DNA from: Symbiodinium natans
Lineage: Eukaryota > Sar > Dinophyceae > Suessiales > Symbiodiniaceae
Length of the DNA stretch: 55,288 nucleotides
NCBI GenBank assembly: GCA_905221605.1
Contig: CAJNDS010000317.1
Span: forward strand, 112,501 to 167,788
Direction of reading: 5' to 3'
Position numbers and translations under genes: made by a program. The notes under the pieces were generated by a model. The model was not told the origin of the DNA. It saw only the letters and a list, made by a program, of their open reading frames with translations, and ran no database searches. This document shows positions 44,820-55,288 of this stretch, in pieces. The stretch's first letter is position 1; each line of letters opens with the position of its first letter.

Positions 44820-45130
44820 TAGAATATATACATATATATAATATCATATCATATATAATATATAATGTATAATATAATATAATATCATATCATATATAAC
44901 ATATAACATATAACATATAACATATAACATATAACATATAACATATAACATATAACATATAACATATAACATATAACATCTAATATATAATATATAATAT
45001 ATCATATATAATGTATAATGTATAATGTATAATAAATAATTATATATAATATATAATAAAAGAAAATATAAGAGAATATGATAGTATAGTATAGTCTAGC
45101 ATAGTACATTATACTCTATATATATATATA
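44820..45130. repeat. AT-rich microsatellite (ATATA, CATATAA, ATAATGT units)
   Basis: Includes about twelve tandem CATATAA heptamers at about 44896-44980, flanked by imperfect ATATAAT and ATCATAT runs. Confidence 0.95.
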
Positions 45131-45349
45131 ATATGTACATACAGGTGCTGGCTGGGATGGATCGTGGAAGGTCGGGAAAAGGTAGGAAGACTGCAACACC
45201 TCGAGAATCAAAAGTAGTTCTCTTTACATCAAGTTTGCGCTTCCTTCTGACTTTGAGAAAGTTTCACGCAACAAGCCGGGAACGCCTCCAGCATCCTCCA
45301 GCAGGATGTAGGATGTAGGTCGACGGATGTTGTACTTTTGGCTGGCGCC

Positions 45350-46123
45350 CAAGAAGCTCCTACAAGTACCCTCGATACCGAAAATTAATGAATAAAAGAC
45401 AATTTAATTTGGACGTAAGTTAATGTCCTACTTTATTGGGGAAAAGATATTTTTCCTAAAAAGTCATGAAAGATCAAATATGAGAGAAACTCTATGGTAT
45501 TAATGTTCGCTTCGCTGATGCATTTCTTAAGTTACAAATGAAGGAAGCGAATGAATAGTTGTAGTGGATTTCTTGTGCTCCCTTGTGCGCTAGTATCTCC
45601 ATTGTTTAGTCCTTTAAGGGTGCATTTGAATTATAAGTTTTTTGTCCTAAAGTTTCATGAGAGCTACAGTATATTAATTGATAATGGCGAAGGAAACGTG
45701 AACCGCCAATAATGAAGAGAACTACCCCCGTGAATGGAGAATCCAGTTAAAAGTTGTATCATCTTCGTGGACCACGTGAACGAGAAGATAAAGAGAACTC
45801 AAATTGATATGAACACAAACCCAATGAATCTAGCGAATAAGAAAGAAAAAGAAAAGATACAAATAGAGTTCATTTCACTTCCTAATAGTCGTATTTCTAA
45901 CCAAAGGAAAAGAGAAAGCAACAAGGATGTAGTGTTTTTATGGGCCGTGTCTTCCTTGCATGACAGATTGCAAGGATAGAAGAGGGGAAATAAAGATACT
46001 AGTATTAGTGCTCACTTTATGAGCCAGATGGATTCCTTGTGAAGAGATAAATGAAAACAATAGAGTGAATTTTAAAGAGAGCACACGACATTCCATAAAA
46101 TATGATTCATCTCGTGCTTTTAT
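45350..46123. other. AT-rich island of unknown origin
   Basis: Base composition is clearly richer in A and T than the rest of the window, outside simple repeats. The only open stretch (45734-45979) is Lys/Asn/Ile-rich, as expected by chance in AT-rich DNA. No organelle gene was recognised. It sits between the AT microsatellite and a CCCTAAA tract at 46124-46167. Confidence 0.5.
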
Positions 46124-46167
46124 AAACCCTAAGCCCTAAACCCTAAACCCTAAAACCCTAAACCCTA
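46124..46167. repeat. Interstitial CCCTAAA tract
   Basis: About six CCCTAAA-type units, with one CCCTAAG and one CCCTAAAA variant. Confidence 0.85.
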
Positions 46168-46177
46168 CACATTTAAG

Positions 46178-46300
46178 CGCAACGGAAGACGTGACTTGGA
46201 GGCGGATGGCGTTGCGGATGGGGTCGTGACTGAGCCCGGATCCACCCAAGCTGCTGGGCCCAGGTGCACTGCAGTCTCTGCAATCTCTTTGGAATCTTCA
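46178..46300 (+). CDS. Candidate exon, unidentified gene
   Basis: Directly after the CCCTAAA tract and a TTTAAG acceptor, the frame reads RNGRRDLEADGVADGVVTEP, then GSTQAAGPRCTAVSAISLES. It stays open to about 46343 and the donor is not fixed. The position, an exon after a CCCTAAA tract, fits the pattern of this window. The family is unknown. Confidence 0.3.
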
Positions 46301-46858
46301 AGAGTTTTGGCGGGGTTGTGTGTGTGTTTAGGTTCATAGTGCTTCATAGCAGGGACATCCCAACATAGCTGCCGATGTGGGGGAAACGTCCGCAGCTACT
46401 GCAGGCCTCCAGCGCGGGAGGCCGGACTGTGCCCAGCAGATGTGTTGCAAGTGTCAAAGACCACCCGAATGGCTAGTCATGAGGGCAAGGAGGGCAAAGG
46501 CTCATGAGACTCCCTTGTGTTCCAATGCTTTTCAGGGTGCCAAATGCCACTCGCATGCGTGACTTGCACTCCCGGATTTGGATGGCAAAGTCGTGGGGCA
46601 AAATGCACGTTTGCAGGTTCTTTCTCCTGAGACCGGGGAGGATGGCGACTGGCATGTGCCGCGGCAGCCACGAGAGTTGGGGGAGTGTATTTCAGTGCAG
46701 TAAGAAGCCGACTCCTCAGCTCACCTTCGACTACCTGAGTCGAGGGAGCATGTTTACAAGGTACAGTTACCCCTGGCTAATGTGATTCGTCTCATGTCTT
46801 GCATCGAGGGCAACGTAAGACATGATGATCGCGCAGCATAAGTTGCACCTATAATGGC

Positions 46859-47012
46859 CAGGATGTTATGTGGCAATTTTAGTGGGCTTTCCGAGTTGAT
46901 AAAGTTTGAGTCGGCAGTACTCCTTGAAATAATGCGGGAGGTCGCTGCCTTGACGAACCTGTCAGAGGAGGAGGCCGGAGTGTTGGCAGAACAGTTGCGC
47001 TTTGAACTTCAG
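46859..47012 (+). CDS. Candidate exon, helical, unidentified gene
   Basis: The open frame includes ESAVLLEIMREVAALTNLSE, then EEAGVLAEQLRFELQ, ending at a possible CTTCAG boundary. The composition suggests two amphipathic helices. Just downstream, about 47225-47340, another frame carries FCSICHLRKPK and HCERC, a Cys/His spacing loosely like DHHC-type zinc domains, but it reads through telomere-like repeats and is not reliable. Confidence 0.3.
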
Positions 47013-47431
47013 AACTTCGCAGGGTGCGAGCCTGGGCTACCACGCCAACAGTCCAAAGGTCCAAACCGAATCTGAGAAGGCGACCAACTTCTGATAAACG
47101 AAGGCTAAGAGCGCCAAAATTCTTCCCGCCTGGAGGAGCTTTGGACGGATGCGGGTCAAGGCAACTTTACACATTGGGCAGCGGAGGCCGGCCTTTGCTC
47201 GAGCTCAGTGTGGAACGTCGGTCTCAACATGGCACGTCCAAGGAAAGAAGAGCCTTTTGGAAAGGCCATCTTCTGTAGCATCTGCCATCTCCGAAAACCC
47301 AAAACCCTAAACCCTAAGCCGCACTGTGAGAGGTGTCTTCCTCCCAGTCCAACTTGGGGATTTCTCGAAAAAAGAATCCCCGAAGCAAAACGCCCTGCCC
47401 TCCCGCCTTTCAAGCCACAAAGCCCAGACAG

Positions 47432-47522
47432 GTGGGTCGCATGTTTCTGTGGTCGGAGCAGACCGGTGTGCTTTACGCATCTGGGCCTGCAAGGGGTCGG
47501 GACAGCATTGGGAGCCCGGCTG
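47432..47522 (+). CDS. Candidate exon, unidentified gene
   Basis: After a CCCAGACAG acceptor the frame reads VGRMFLWSEQTGVLYASGPA and continues RGRDSIGSP. CCCTAAA units lie upstream (47297-47318), and a run of TTTAGGG-type units follows at about 47537-47625. The donor position is approximate. Confidence 0.35.
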
Positions 47523-47625
47523 GGGTTAAGTTTCGGGTTTAGGGCCAGTTTAGGGCTGCTAGGGCTTACGGTTTTGGGCTGCTAGGGTTTAGGGTTTGCA
47601 AGGTTTAGGGCTGCTAGGGTTGAGG

Positions 47626-49412
47626 ATCGGCTTCTGGTGCTGCAGTTGCAGCTTGGTCCAGGTGCGTTCACAGAGACGTCCCTTTCAACGACGAGGTTCC
47701 CCTTTGGCTGCTAGGGGTTAAACACACCAAGTGGAGCCTCTGGCTTCCGCTTCTAGACGAGCTTTGCCACCCCAAAGTACCAGCCATGGCCATGGGGAAC
47801 TCAGCTCATCAGGGCCTGGAGGGAAGAAACTTGGTGAACTGGCGTATCTGGCTGTCCTGCGTGAGGCAGTGACAGCGAGGTGCTCGCAAAGTAGTATCCA
47901 TGCTTTGCTACCTCCTTGCTGCAATGATGGCGTTACACCCCTGCGCCCCATGGAGCCAAAAACTCTGAAACACCCAGGGCGTGCGTCTGTCCGGAGCCTC
48001 CGAGGGCAGGGCCGCAGACCCTTTCCCAGCTACTTTGACCATCACATAATTACACTCGCCAATTCTTCCTGGCATCACACTTTGTCAGATCGAGCCAGTG
48101 CTGGGGCTGTTTGATTCTGCCGTCGTGGCCCACGCAACGACCTGCGAACCATCTTCCACATGCTCGTCTCTTAAATTTCTGAGTGAGAGGGCATTTACAC
48201 ATTTGTTAGCTGGACAGTAGTCCCTTTCGTGTTCTTCTCGGCTGCCTGCATCCGTCTCCTGTCAGGGCAAGCTGCACATGACTGCTCCCATATTCCGGAG
48301 CGCGCAGCTTCCCGTTCGTGATGTGGAATTGGGGGGGGGGTTTCTCCTTCTGCCTCTCCTTCTGCCAGCAGCACAAGGAGTTTCGTCACGGGTCTTGTGC
48401 ACACCAGACTTCGCAGAGGAGACCCAAGCAAAGCTGGGGGGCCCTTTCACAAGCTCCTCCGGGGCCTCCGAATCACACTGCTGGACGCTTTTGTTTTCTA
48501 GGGACTCCACGAGCCCGAAGGGACACGGGTTTGCTCCAGGAGTCTGTGCAGGAGTGAACATGGTTTCTTGGTGGAGCAGATGAATCCAGGGTGGAGAGGC
48601 TCTGGGATTTTCAAATCTGCTAGAACGTCAGGGGTACCTTCAGAATCACCTCCCAACTCGACCTACAAATCCGGCTCTCCCCCCAAAACGGCTTCCCTCT
48701 GCGGGTCCTGTATATGAGGGGGGCATGCCCTGGGGGGCATCAGATGGGTCAACCCAGCCAGGATGTTTGGGCCATCCCTAGGGTCGACATCCCCAGACAC
48801 CCTTGGAAAACAGCTTGCTTTCCATTGCATTGGGTCGGGGTCTTCCCCGAGAGATGCTGGGTGCCTGAATTTCCACGCTTGCGTGTTCTGCCTGGCTTTT
48901 TCCTAGCAGGAGCTGCAAAGAAGCACAACATAGTGACGAGCCAGATTATTCGCAGCTGGAAGTGAGATCTACCAAGCTGCCTCCGACTGTAGATGGCGGT
49001 GCTAAGGAATACTTCTCTGGACAAAGCTCCAGGCCAGCTGCAAATCACTGGAAGGATTGAGGGGGGCTTTTGGTTCGGAATCCTCATGGCGTCCACCGAG
49101 CCTGAAGACGCAGCTGAATTCAAAGCAAGCCCTAAACATAAACTTCCCTGCTGGAGGCCTTTGGAGGCCTTTGAAACGAGATTCCAGAACCCCCTGGCAG
49201 CAGAAAGCTAACAAGCCATTTCAGAGAATGCACGCGATGCACGCGTAATGCCACAGCAAAGCATCCTATACATCCCCGATGTTAAAGAAGCAGCTGGACA
49301 TGGCAAGGAGACGCTCAAGGCCTCAAAATTGATTTTGGACCCTGAACCCTAACCCCTATGAACCCTAAATCCTATAAACCCTAAACGCCGAACCTGTCAC
49401 TGCTTTCCACAG
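47626..49412. other. No confident gene
   Basis: Several short open frames occur (about 47731-48114, 48278-48583 and 48993-49211), none with recognisable motifs or clear splice sites. CCCTAA-type units begin at about 49343, near the end of the stretch. Confidence 0.4.
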
Positions 49413-49485
49413 TTCAGCGGCCTCGCCTCCGCGATACGAGGCCGCGGTTTCTGGTCTTGTGGGCGATGATGCTTTCTTCAACTGG
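49413..49485 (+). CDS. Candidate exon between CCCTAAA and TTTAGGG tracts
   Basis: After a TTTCCACAG acceptor and in phase 1 the frame reads SAASPPRYEAAVSGLVGDDA and FFNW, then meets a donor that is itself the first telomere-like unit (TGG/GTTTAGGG). Upstream, 49343-49388 holds CCCTAAA-type units. This is the clearest single case in which the intron starts exactly with the telomere-like repeat. The family is unknown. Confidence 0.45.
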
Positions 49486-49516
49486 GTTTAGGGTTTAGGG
49501 TTTAGGGTTTAGGGCT
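49486..49516. repeat. TTTAGGG tract at an intron start
   Basis: Four TTTAGGG units starting at the donor of exon 49413-49485, followed by GGGCTTTA variants. Confidence 0.85.
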
Positions 49517-49588
49517 TTAGAGGGCTTTAAAGGGCTTTTTTGTGAGAATCAAAAGAGACTTCTGGTCTTTTGTGGACGTCGAGTGATC

Positions 49589-49819
49589 CTGTTGATGGAC
49601 GAAATCCTGCATCATTTTTATCATGCAGCTCATCCCTTCCAAACCCTGAATCTTAACATTGCCGTCCTTGCAATGCTTCGAAAGTGCATGTGTGTGAATG
49701 ACCGAAATCCTGCATCACCCATATGCGCACGCAACATTGAGACGGGTGCGGGGAGCTCGATTACCAACCGTCGCGCACGTGTAACGCAGGGGGTCATGCA
49801 AGATTTTGTCCATCCACAG
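49589..49819. mobile_element. Possible small element with imperfect terminal inverted repeats
   Basis: The 24-base ends 49589-49612 and 49796-49819 are inverted repeats of each other with three mismatches. The enclosed 231 bp encodes nothing obvious. Its right-hand part (49639-49818) recurs at 52220-52397 and 53002-53179 inside the satellite. It may be a MITE-like element that became part of the satellite, or the inverted ends may be chance. Confidence 0.35.
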
Positions 49820-52800
49820 TCTCGGACTAGATAATTGACTGACTTGTTGGCAAGAGTTGTTGCTGGAATGGCTTTTGGGAAGATTGTCGGAGAATGGCCT
49901 TTGGGAAGAATGTCGGAGATGTACTTTTTGCAGCTTCAAGCTCCTCTTTCTCGGGTGTGGCCAAGCACCAAAGAGCAGAAATGTCGCGTTTTTCAAGTTT
50001 CAAATTCGTTTCTGTAGTTTCAAATTAGTTTCAAAATAGTTTCAAAATCCAGTTGCAAAATCGCTGTTAAGGGGAAACTGGATTTTCCTACGTGCGATTC
50101 AAAAAATGAAGGAATCTCAGAGATTCCTGGTTTTCAAAAAGCGCGGACAGAAATTGCAGTTCCCCCTTAACAGCGATTTTGCAACTGGATTTTGAAACTA
50201 ATTTGAAACTGACTGGAAACTAATTTGAAACTATGGAAACAATTTGAAACTTGAAAAATACCACATTCCGGACTTTCTGCCCCATCCTGGCCCCTCACAT
50301 ACGGCCCTCAGTTGACTTTGGTCAGCCGTGACTAGAGACCAGAGTTTCCGAAAACTTGCAAGTCTCCAGACAGTCTCGGACTAGATAATTGACTGACTTG
50401 TTGGCAAGAGTTGTTGCTGGAATGGCTTTTGGGAAGATTGTCGGAGAATGGCCTTTGGGAAGAATGTCGGAGATGTACTTTTTGCAGCTTCAAGCTCCTC
50501 TTTCTCGGGTGTGGCCAAGCACCAAAGAGCAGAAATGTCGCGTTTTTCAAGTTTCAAATTCGTTTCTGTAGTTTCAAATTAGTTTCAAAATAGTTTCAAA
50601 ATCCAGTTGCAAAATCGCTGTTAAGGGGTAACTGGATTTTCCTACGTGCGATTCAAAAAATGAAGGAATCTCAGAGATTCCTGGTTTTCAAAAAGCGCGG
50701 ACAGAAATTGCAGTTCCCCCTTAACAGCGATTTTGCAACTGGATTTTGAAACTAATTTGAAACTGACTGGAAACTAATTTGAAACTATGGAAACAATTTG
50801 AAACTTGAAAAATACCACATTCCGGACTTTCTGCCCCATCCTGGCCCCTCACATACGGCCCTCAGTTGACTTTGGTCAGCCGTGACTAGAGACCAGAGTT
50901 TCCGAAAACTTGCAAGTCTCCAGACTGTCTCGGACAAGATAATTCACTGACTTGTTGGCAAGAGTTGTTGCTGGAATGGCTTTTGGGAAGATTGTCGGAG
51001 AATGGCCTTTGGGAAGAATGTCGGAGATGTACTTTTTGCAGCTTCAAGCCTAAGCTCTCCTCTTTCTCGGGTGTGGCCAAGCACCAAAGAGCAGAAATGT
51101 CGCGTTTTTCAAGTTTCAAATTCGTTTCTGTAGTTTCAAATTAGTTTCAAAATAGTTTCAAAATCCAGTTGCAAAATCGCTGTTAAGGGGAAACTGCATT
51201 TTCCTACGTGCGACTCAAAAAATGAAGGAATCTCAGAGATTCCTGGTTTTCAAAAAGCGCGGACAGAAATTGCAGTTCCCCCTTAACAGCGATTTTGCAA
51301 CTGGATTTTGAAACTAATTTGAAACTGATTGGAAACTAATTTGAAACTATGGAAACAATTTGAAACTTGAAAAATACCAGATTTCGGACTTTCTGCCCCC
51401 ATCCTGGCCCCTCACACACGGCCCTCAGTTGACTGTGGTCAGCCGTGACTATAGAGACCAGAGTTTCCGAAAACTTGCCAGTCTCCAGACTGTCTCGGAC
51501 AAGATAATTTACTGACTTGTTGGCAAGAGTTGTTGCTGGAATGGCTTTTGGGAAGAATGTCGGAAATGGCTTGGAAAGGAATGGTCGGGAGCGGAGATGT
51601 AACTTGTTTTTTGCAGCTTCCAAGATCCTATTTCTCGGTGTGCAAGCCCCCAAAAGAGCGAGAAATGGTACGCGGTTTTTTTTTTTCAAGTTTCAAATTC
51701 GTTTCTGTAGTTTAAATATTAGTTCAAAATAGTTCAAAATCCAGTTGGCAAAATCGCTGTTAAGGGGAAACTGGAAATTTCCTCGTGCGATTCAACAATG
51801 AAGGAATTAGAGATTCCTGGTTTTCAAAAGCGCGGACAGGAAATTGCCGTTCACCCCTTACCAGCGATTTTGCAACTGTTTGAAACTAATTTGAAAATAC
51901 TCTTGGAAACTAATTTGAACACTATGGAAACAATTTTGAAAGTGCTTGAAAAAATACAACATTCCGACTTTCGCCCCATCCGGCCCTCCACATACGGGAC
52001 CCTCAGTTGACTTTTGGTCAGGACGGACTAGAGACCAGAGTGTCCGAAAACTTGCAAGTCTCCAGACAGTCTCGGACTAGATAATTGACTGACTTGTTGG
52101 CAAGAGTTGTTGCTGGAATGGCTTTTGGGAAGATTGTCGGAGAATGGCCTTTGGGAAGAATGTCGGAGATGTACTTTTTGCAGCTTCAAGCTCCTCTTTC
52201 TCGGGTGTGGCCAAGCACCAAACCCTGAATCTTAACATTGCCGTCCTTGCAATGCTTCGAAAGTGCATGTGTGTGAATGACCGAAATCCTGCATCACCCA
52301 TATGCGCACGCAACATTGAGACGGGTGCGGGGAGCTCGATTACCAACCGTCGCGCACGTGTAACGCAGGGGGTCATGCAAGATTTTGTCCATCCACAGTC
52401 TCGGACTAGATAATTGACTGACTTGTTGGCAAGAGTTGTTGCTGGAATGGCTTTTGGGAAGATTGTCGGAGAATGGCCTTTGGGAAGAATGTCGGAGATG
52501 TACTTTTTGCAGCTTCAAGCTCCTCTTTCTCGGGTGTGGCCAAGCACCAAAGAGCAGAAATGTCGCGTTTTTCAAGTTTCAAATTCGTTTCTGTAGTTTC
52601 AAATTAGTTTCAAAATAGTTTCAAAATCCAGTTGCAAAATCGCTGTTAAGGGGTAACTGGATTTTCCTACGTGCGATTCAAAAAATGAAGGAATCTCAGA
52701 GATTCCTGGTTTTCAAAAAGCGCGGACAGAAATTGCAGTTCCCCCTTAACAGCGATTTTGAAACTAATTTGAAACTGACTGGAAACTAATTTGAAACTAT

Positions 52801-55288
52801 GGAAACAATTTGGAGACCAGAGTTTCCGAAAACTTGCAAGTCTCCAGACTGTCTCGGACAAGATAATTGACTGACTTGTTGGCAAGAGTTGTTGCTGGAA
52901 TGGCTTTTGGGAAGATTGTCGGAGAATGGCCTTTGGGAAGAATGTCGGAGATGTACTTTTTGCAGCTTCAAGCTCCTCTTTCTCGGGTGTGGCCAAGCAC
53001 CAAACCCTGAATCTTAACATTGCCGTCCTTGCAATGCTTCGAAAGTGCATGTGTGTGAATGACCGAAATCCTGCATCACCCATATGCGCACGCAACATTG
53101 AGACGGGTGCGGGGAGCTCGATTACCAACCGTCGCGCACGTGTAACGCAGGGGGTCATGCAAGATTTTGTCCATCCACAGTCTCGGACTAGATAATTGAC
53201 TGACTTGTTGGCAAGAGTTGTTGCTGGAATGGCTTTTGGGAAGATTGTCGGAGAATGGCCTTTGGGAAGAATGTCGGAGATGTACTTTTTGCAGCTTCAA
53301 GCTCCTCTTTCTCGGGTGTGGCCAAGCACCAAAGAGCAGAAATGTCGCGTTTTTCAAGTTTCAAATTCGTTTCTGTAGTTTCAAATTAGTTTCAAAATAG
53401 TTTCAAAATCCAGTTGCAAAATCGCTGTTAAGGGGTAACTGGATTTTCCTACGTGCGATTCAAAAAATGAAGGAATCTCAGAGATTCCTGGTTTTCAAAA
53501 AGCGCGGACAGAAATTGCAGTTCCCCCTTAACAGCGATTTTGAAACTAATTTGAAACTGACTGGAAACTAATTTGAAACTATGGAAACAATTTGGAGACC
53601 AGAGTTTCCGAAAACTTGCAAGTCTCCAGACTGTCTCGGACAAGATAATTGACTGACTTGTTGGCAAGAGTTGTTGCTGGAATGGCTTTTGGGAAGATTG
53701 TCGGAGAATGGCCTTTGGGAAGAATGTCGGAGATGTACTTTTTGCAGCTTCAAGCTCCTCTTTCTCGGGCGTGGCCAAGCACCAAAGAGCAGAAATGTCG
53801 CGTTTTTCAAGTTTCAAATTCGTTTCTGTAGTTTCAAACTAGTTTCAAAATAGTTTCAAAATCCAGTTGCAAAATCGCTGTTAAGGGGAAACTGGATTTT
53901 CCTACGCGCGATTCAAAAAATGAAGGAATCTCAGAGATTCCTGGTTTTCAAAAAGCGCGGACAGAAATTGCAGTTCCCCCTTAACAGCGATTTTGCAACT
54001 GGATTTTGAAACTAATTTGAAACTGACTGGAAACTAATTTGAAACTATGGAAACAATTTGAAACTTGAAAAATACCACATTCCGGACTTTCTGCCCCATC
54101 CTGGCCCCTCACATACGGCCCTCAGTTGACTTTGGTCAGCTGTGACTAGAGACCAGAGTGTCCGAAAACTTGCAAGTCTCCAGACAGTCTCGGACTAGAT
54201 AATTGACTGACTTGTTGGCAAGAGTTGTTGCTGGAATGGCTTTTGGGAAGATTGTCGGAGAATGGCCTTTGGGAAGAATGTCGGAGATGTACTTTTTGCA
54301 GCTTCAAGCTCCTCTTTCTCGGGTGTGGCCAAGCACCAAAGAGCAGAAATGTCGCGTTTTTCAAGTTTCAAATTCGTTTCTGTAGTTTCAAATTAGTTTC
54401 AAAATAGTTTCAAAATCCAGTTGCAAAATCGCTGTTAAGGGGAAACTGGATTTTCCTACGTGCGATTCAAAAAATGAAGGAATCTCAGAGATTCCTGGTT
54501 TTCAAAAAGCGCGGACAGAAATTGCAGTTCCCCCTTAACAGCGATTTTGCAACTGGATTTTGAGACTAATTTGAAACTGACTGGAAACTAATTTGAAACT
54601 ATGGAAACAATTTGAAACTTGAAAAATACCACATTCCGGACTTTCTGCCCCATCCTGGCCCCTCACATACGGCCCTCAGTTGACTTTGGTCAGCCGTGAC
54701 TAGAGACCAGAGTTTCCGAAAACTTGCAAGTCTCCAGACTGTCTCGGACAAGATAATTGACTGACTTGTTGGCAAGAGTTGTTGCTGGAATGGCTTTTGG
54801 GAAGATTGTCGGAGAATGGCCTTTGGGAAGAATGTCGGAGATGTACTTTTTGCAGCTTCAAGCTCCTCTTTCTCGGGCGTGGCCAAGCACCAAAGAGCAG
54901 AAATGTCGCGTTTTTCAAGTTTCAAATTCGTTTCTGTAGTTTCAAACTAGTTTCAAAATAGTTTCAAAATCCAGTTGCAAAATCGCTGTTAAGGGGAAAC
55001 TGGATTTTCCTACGCGCGATTCAAAAAATGAAGGAATCTCAGAGATTCCTGGTTTTCAAAAAGCGCGGACAGAAATTGCAGTTCCCCCTTAACAGCGATT
55101 TTGCAACTGGATTTTGAAACTAATTTGAAACTGACTGGAAACTAATTTGAAACTATGGAAACAATTTGAAACTTGAAAAATACCACATTCCGGACTTTCT
55201 GCCCCATCCTGGCCCCGCACATACGGCCCTCAGTTGACTTTGGTCAGCTGTGACTAGAGACCAGAGTGTCCGAAAACTTGCAAGTCTC
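49819..55288. repeat. Satellite array, about 554-bp unit with internal foldback
   Basis: Units beginning GTCTCGGAC start at 49819, 50373, 50927, 51492, 52069, 52398, 52851, 53180, 53633, 54187 and 54741. Full units are 554 bp. Shorter units of 329 and 453 bp pair into a 782-bp block present twice (52069-52850, 52851-53632). Neighbouring units are nearly identical except the one at 51492-52068. The array continues past the window end. Recurrent open frames of 60-93 codons on both strands simply repeat with the unit and show no coding motifs. Confidence 0.9.
49988..50258. repeat. Long imperfect palindrome inside each satellite unit
   Basis: The left arm starts TTTTTCAAGTTTCAAATT and the right arm ends AATTTGAAACTTGAAAAA. 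Inner arms pair through CAAAATCGCTGTTAAGGGG and CCCCTTAACAGCGATTTTG. The centre is AGGAATCTC-A-GAGATTCCT. The whole 270 bp can fold back on itself. The same structure is present in the other full units. Confidence 0.8.

Noticed and set aside
49835-54961. Recurrent 60-93 codon frames in the satellite
   Set aside because: They repeat with the satellite unit on both strands, have no motifs and are lost in the variant unit.
49819-55288. CRISPR-like array
   Set aside because: The units are hundreds of bases long without short repeats and unique spacers, and the genome is eukaryotic.

Overview
The window reads as nuclear DNA of a dinoflagellate (Symbiodiniaceae-like), though the species cannot be named from sequence alone. 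The signs are: short exons in long introns, introns opening with GC, GA or GT and closing with AG before a G, tandem head-to-tail gene copies, Met-Lys-Ala repeat proteins, scattered TTTAGGG/CCCTAAA telomere-like runs, and large LINE-type retrotransposons. No full dinoflagellate spliced-leader relict was found.

Layout. 1-9.5 kb: simple repeats and intron-like DNA with a few isolated exon candidates on the + strand (best 3416-3505 and 6039-6135). 9.5-12.4 kb: a decayed, internally deleted LINE between 13-bp target-site duplications. 13.3-20.1 kb: an intron-rich sulfotransferase-family gene whose exons join in phase. 20.1-22.1 kb: no confident gene. 22.1-42.0 kb: six tandem copies of a small seven-exon gene whose predicted product is almost pure Met-Lys-Ala repeat. 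Copy 2 is split by an intact LINE of about 8.1 kb (25206-33328) with a 22-bp target-site duplication. The LINE encodes one very long polyprotein with a ubiquitin-specific-protease-like domain, an APE-type endonuclease and a reverse transcriptase, and is in frame with the host exon. Spacers between copies carry GT-rich arrays that expand strongly before copies 5 and 6. 42.0-49.5 kb: exon candidates of unidentified genes, telomere-like tracts, an AT microsatellite and an AT-rich island. 49.6-55.3 kb: a satellite of about 554 bp with a long foldback in each unit and a 782-bp higher-order duplication, running off the window end.

Two patterns stand out. First, the MKA gene array: in copy 6 the introns have diverged or been replaced, yet every short MKA exon keeps its frame, its AG before and its GC after, so the exons look selected. 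Second, many exons are preceded by CCCTAAA runs and followed by TTTAGGG runs, so that introns have complementary telomere-like ends and could fold to bring their splice sites together.
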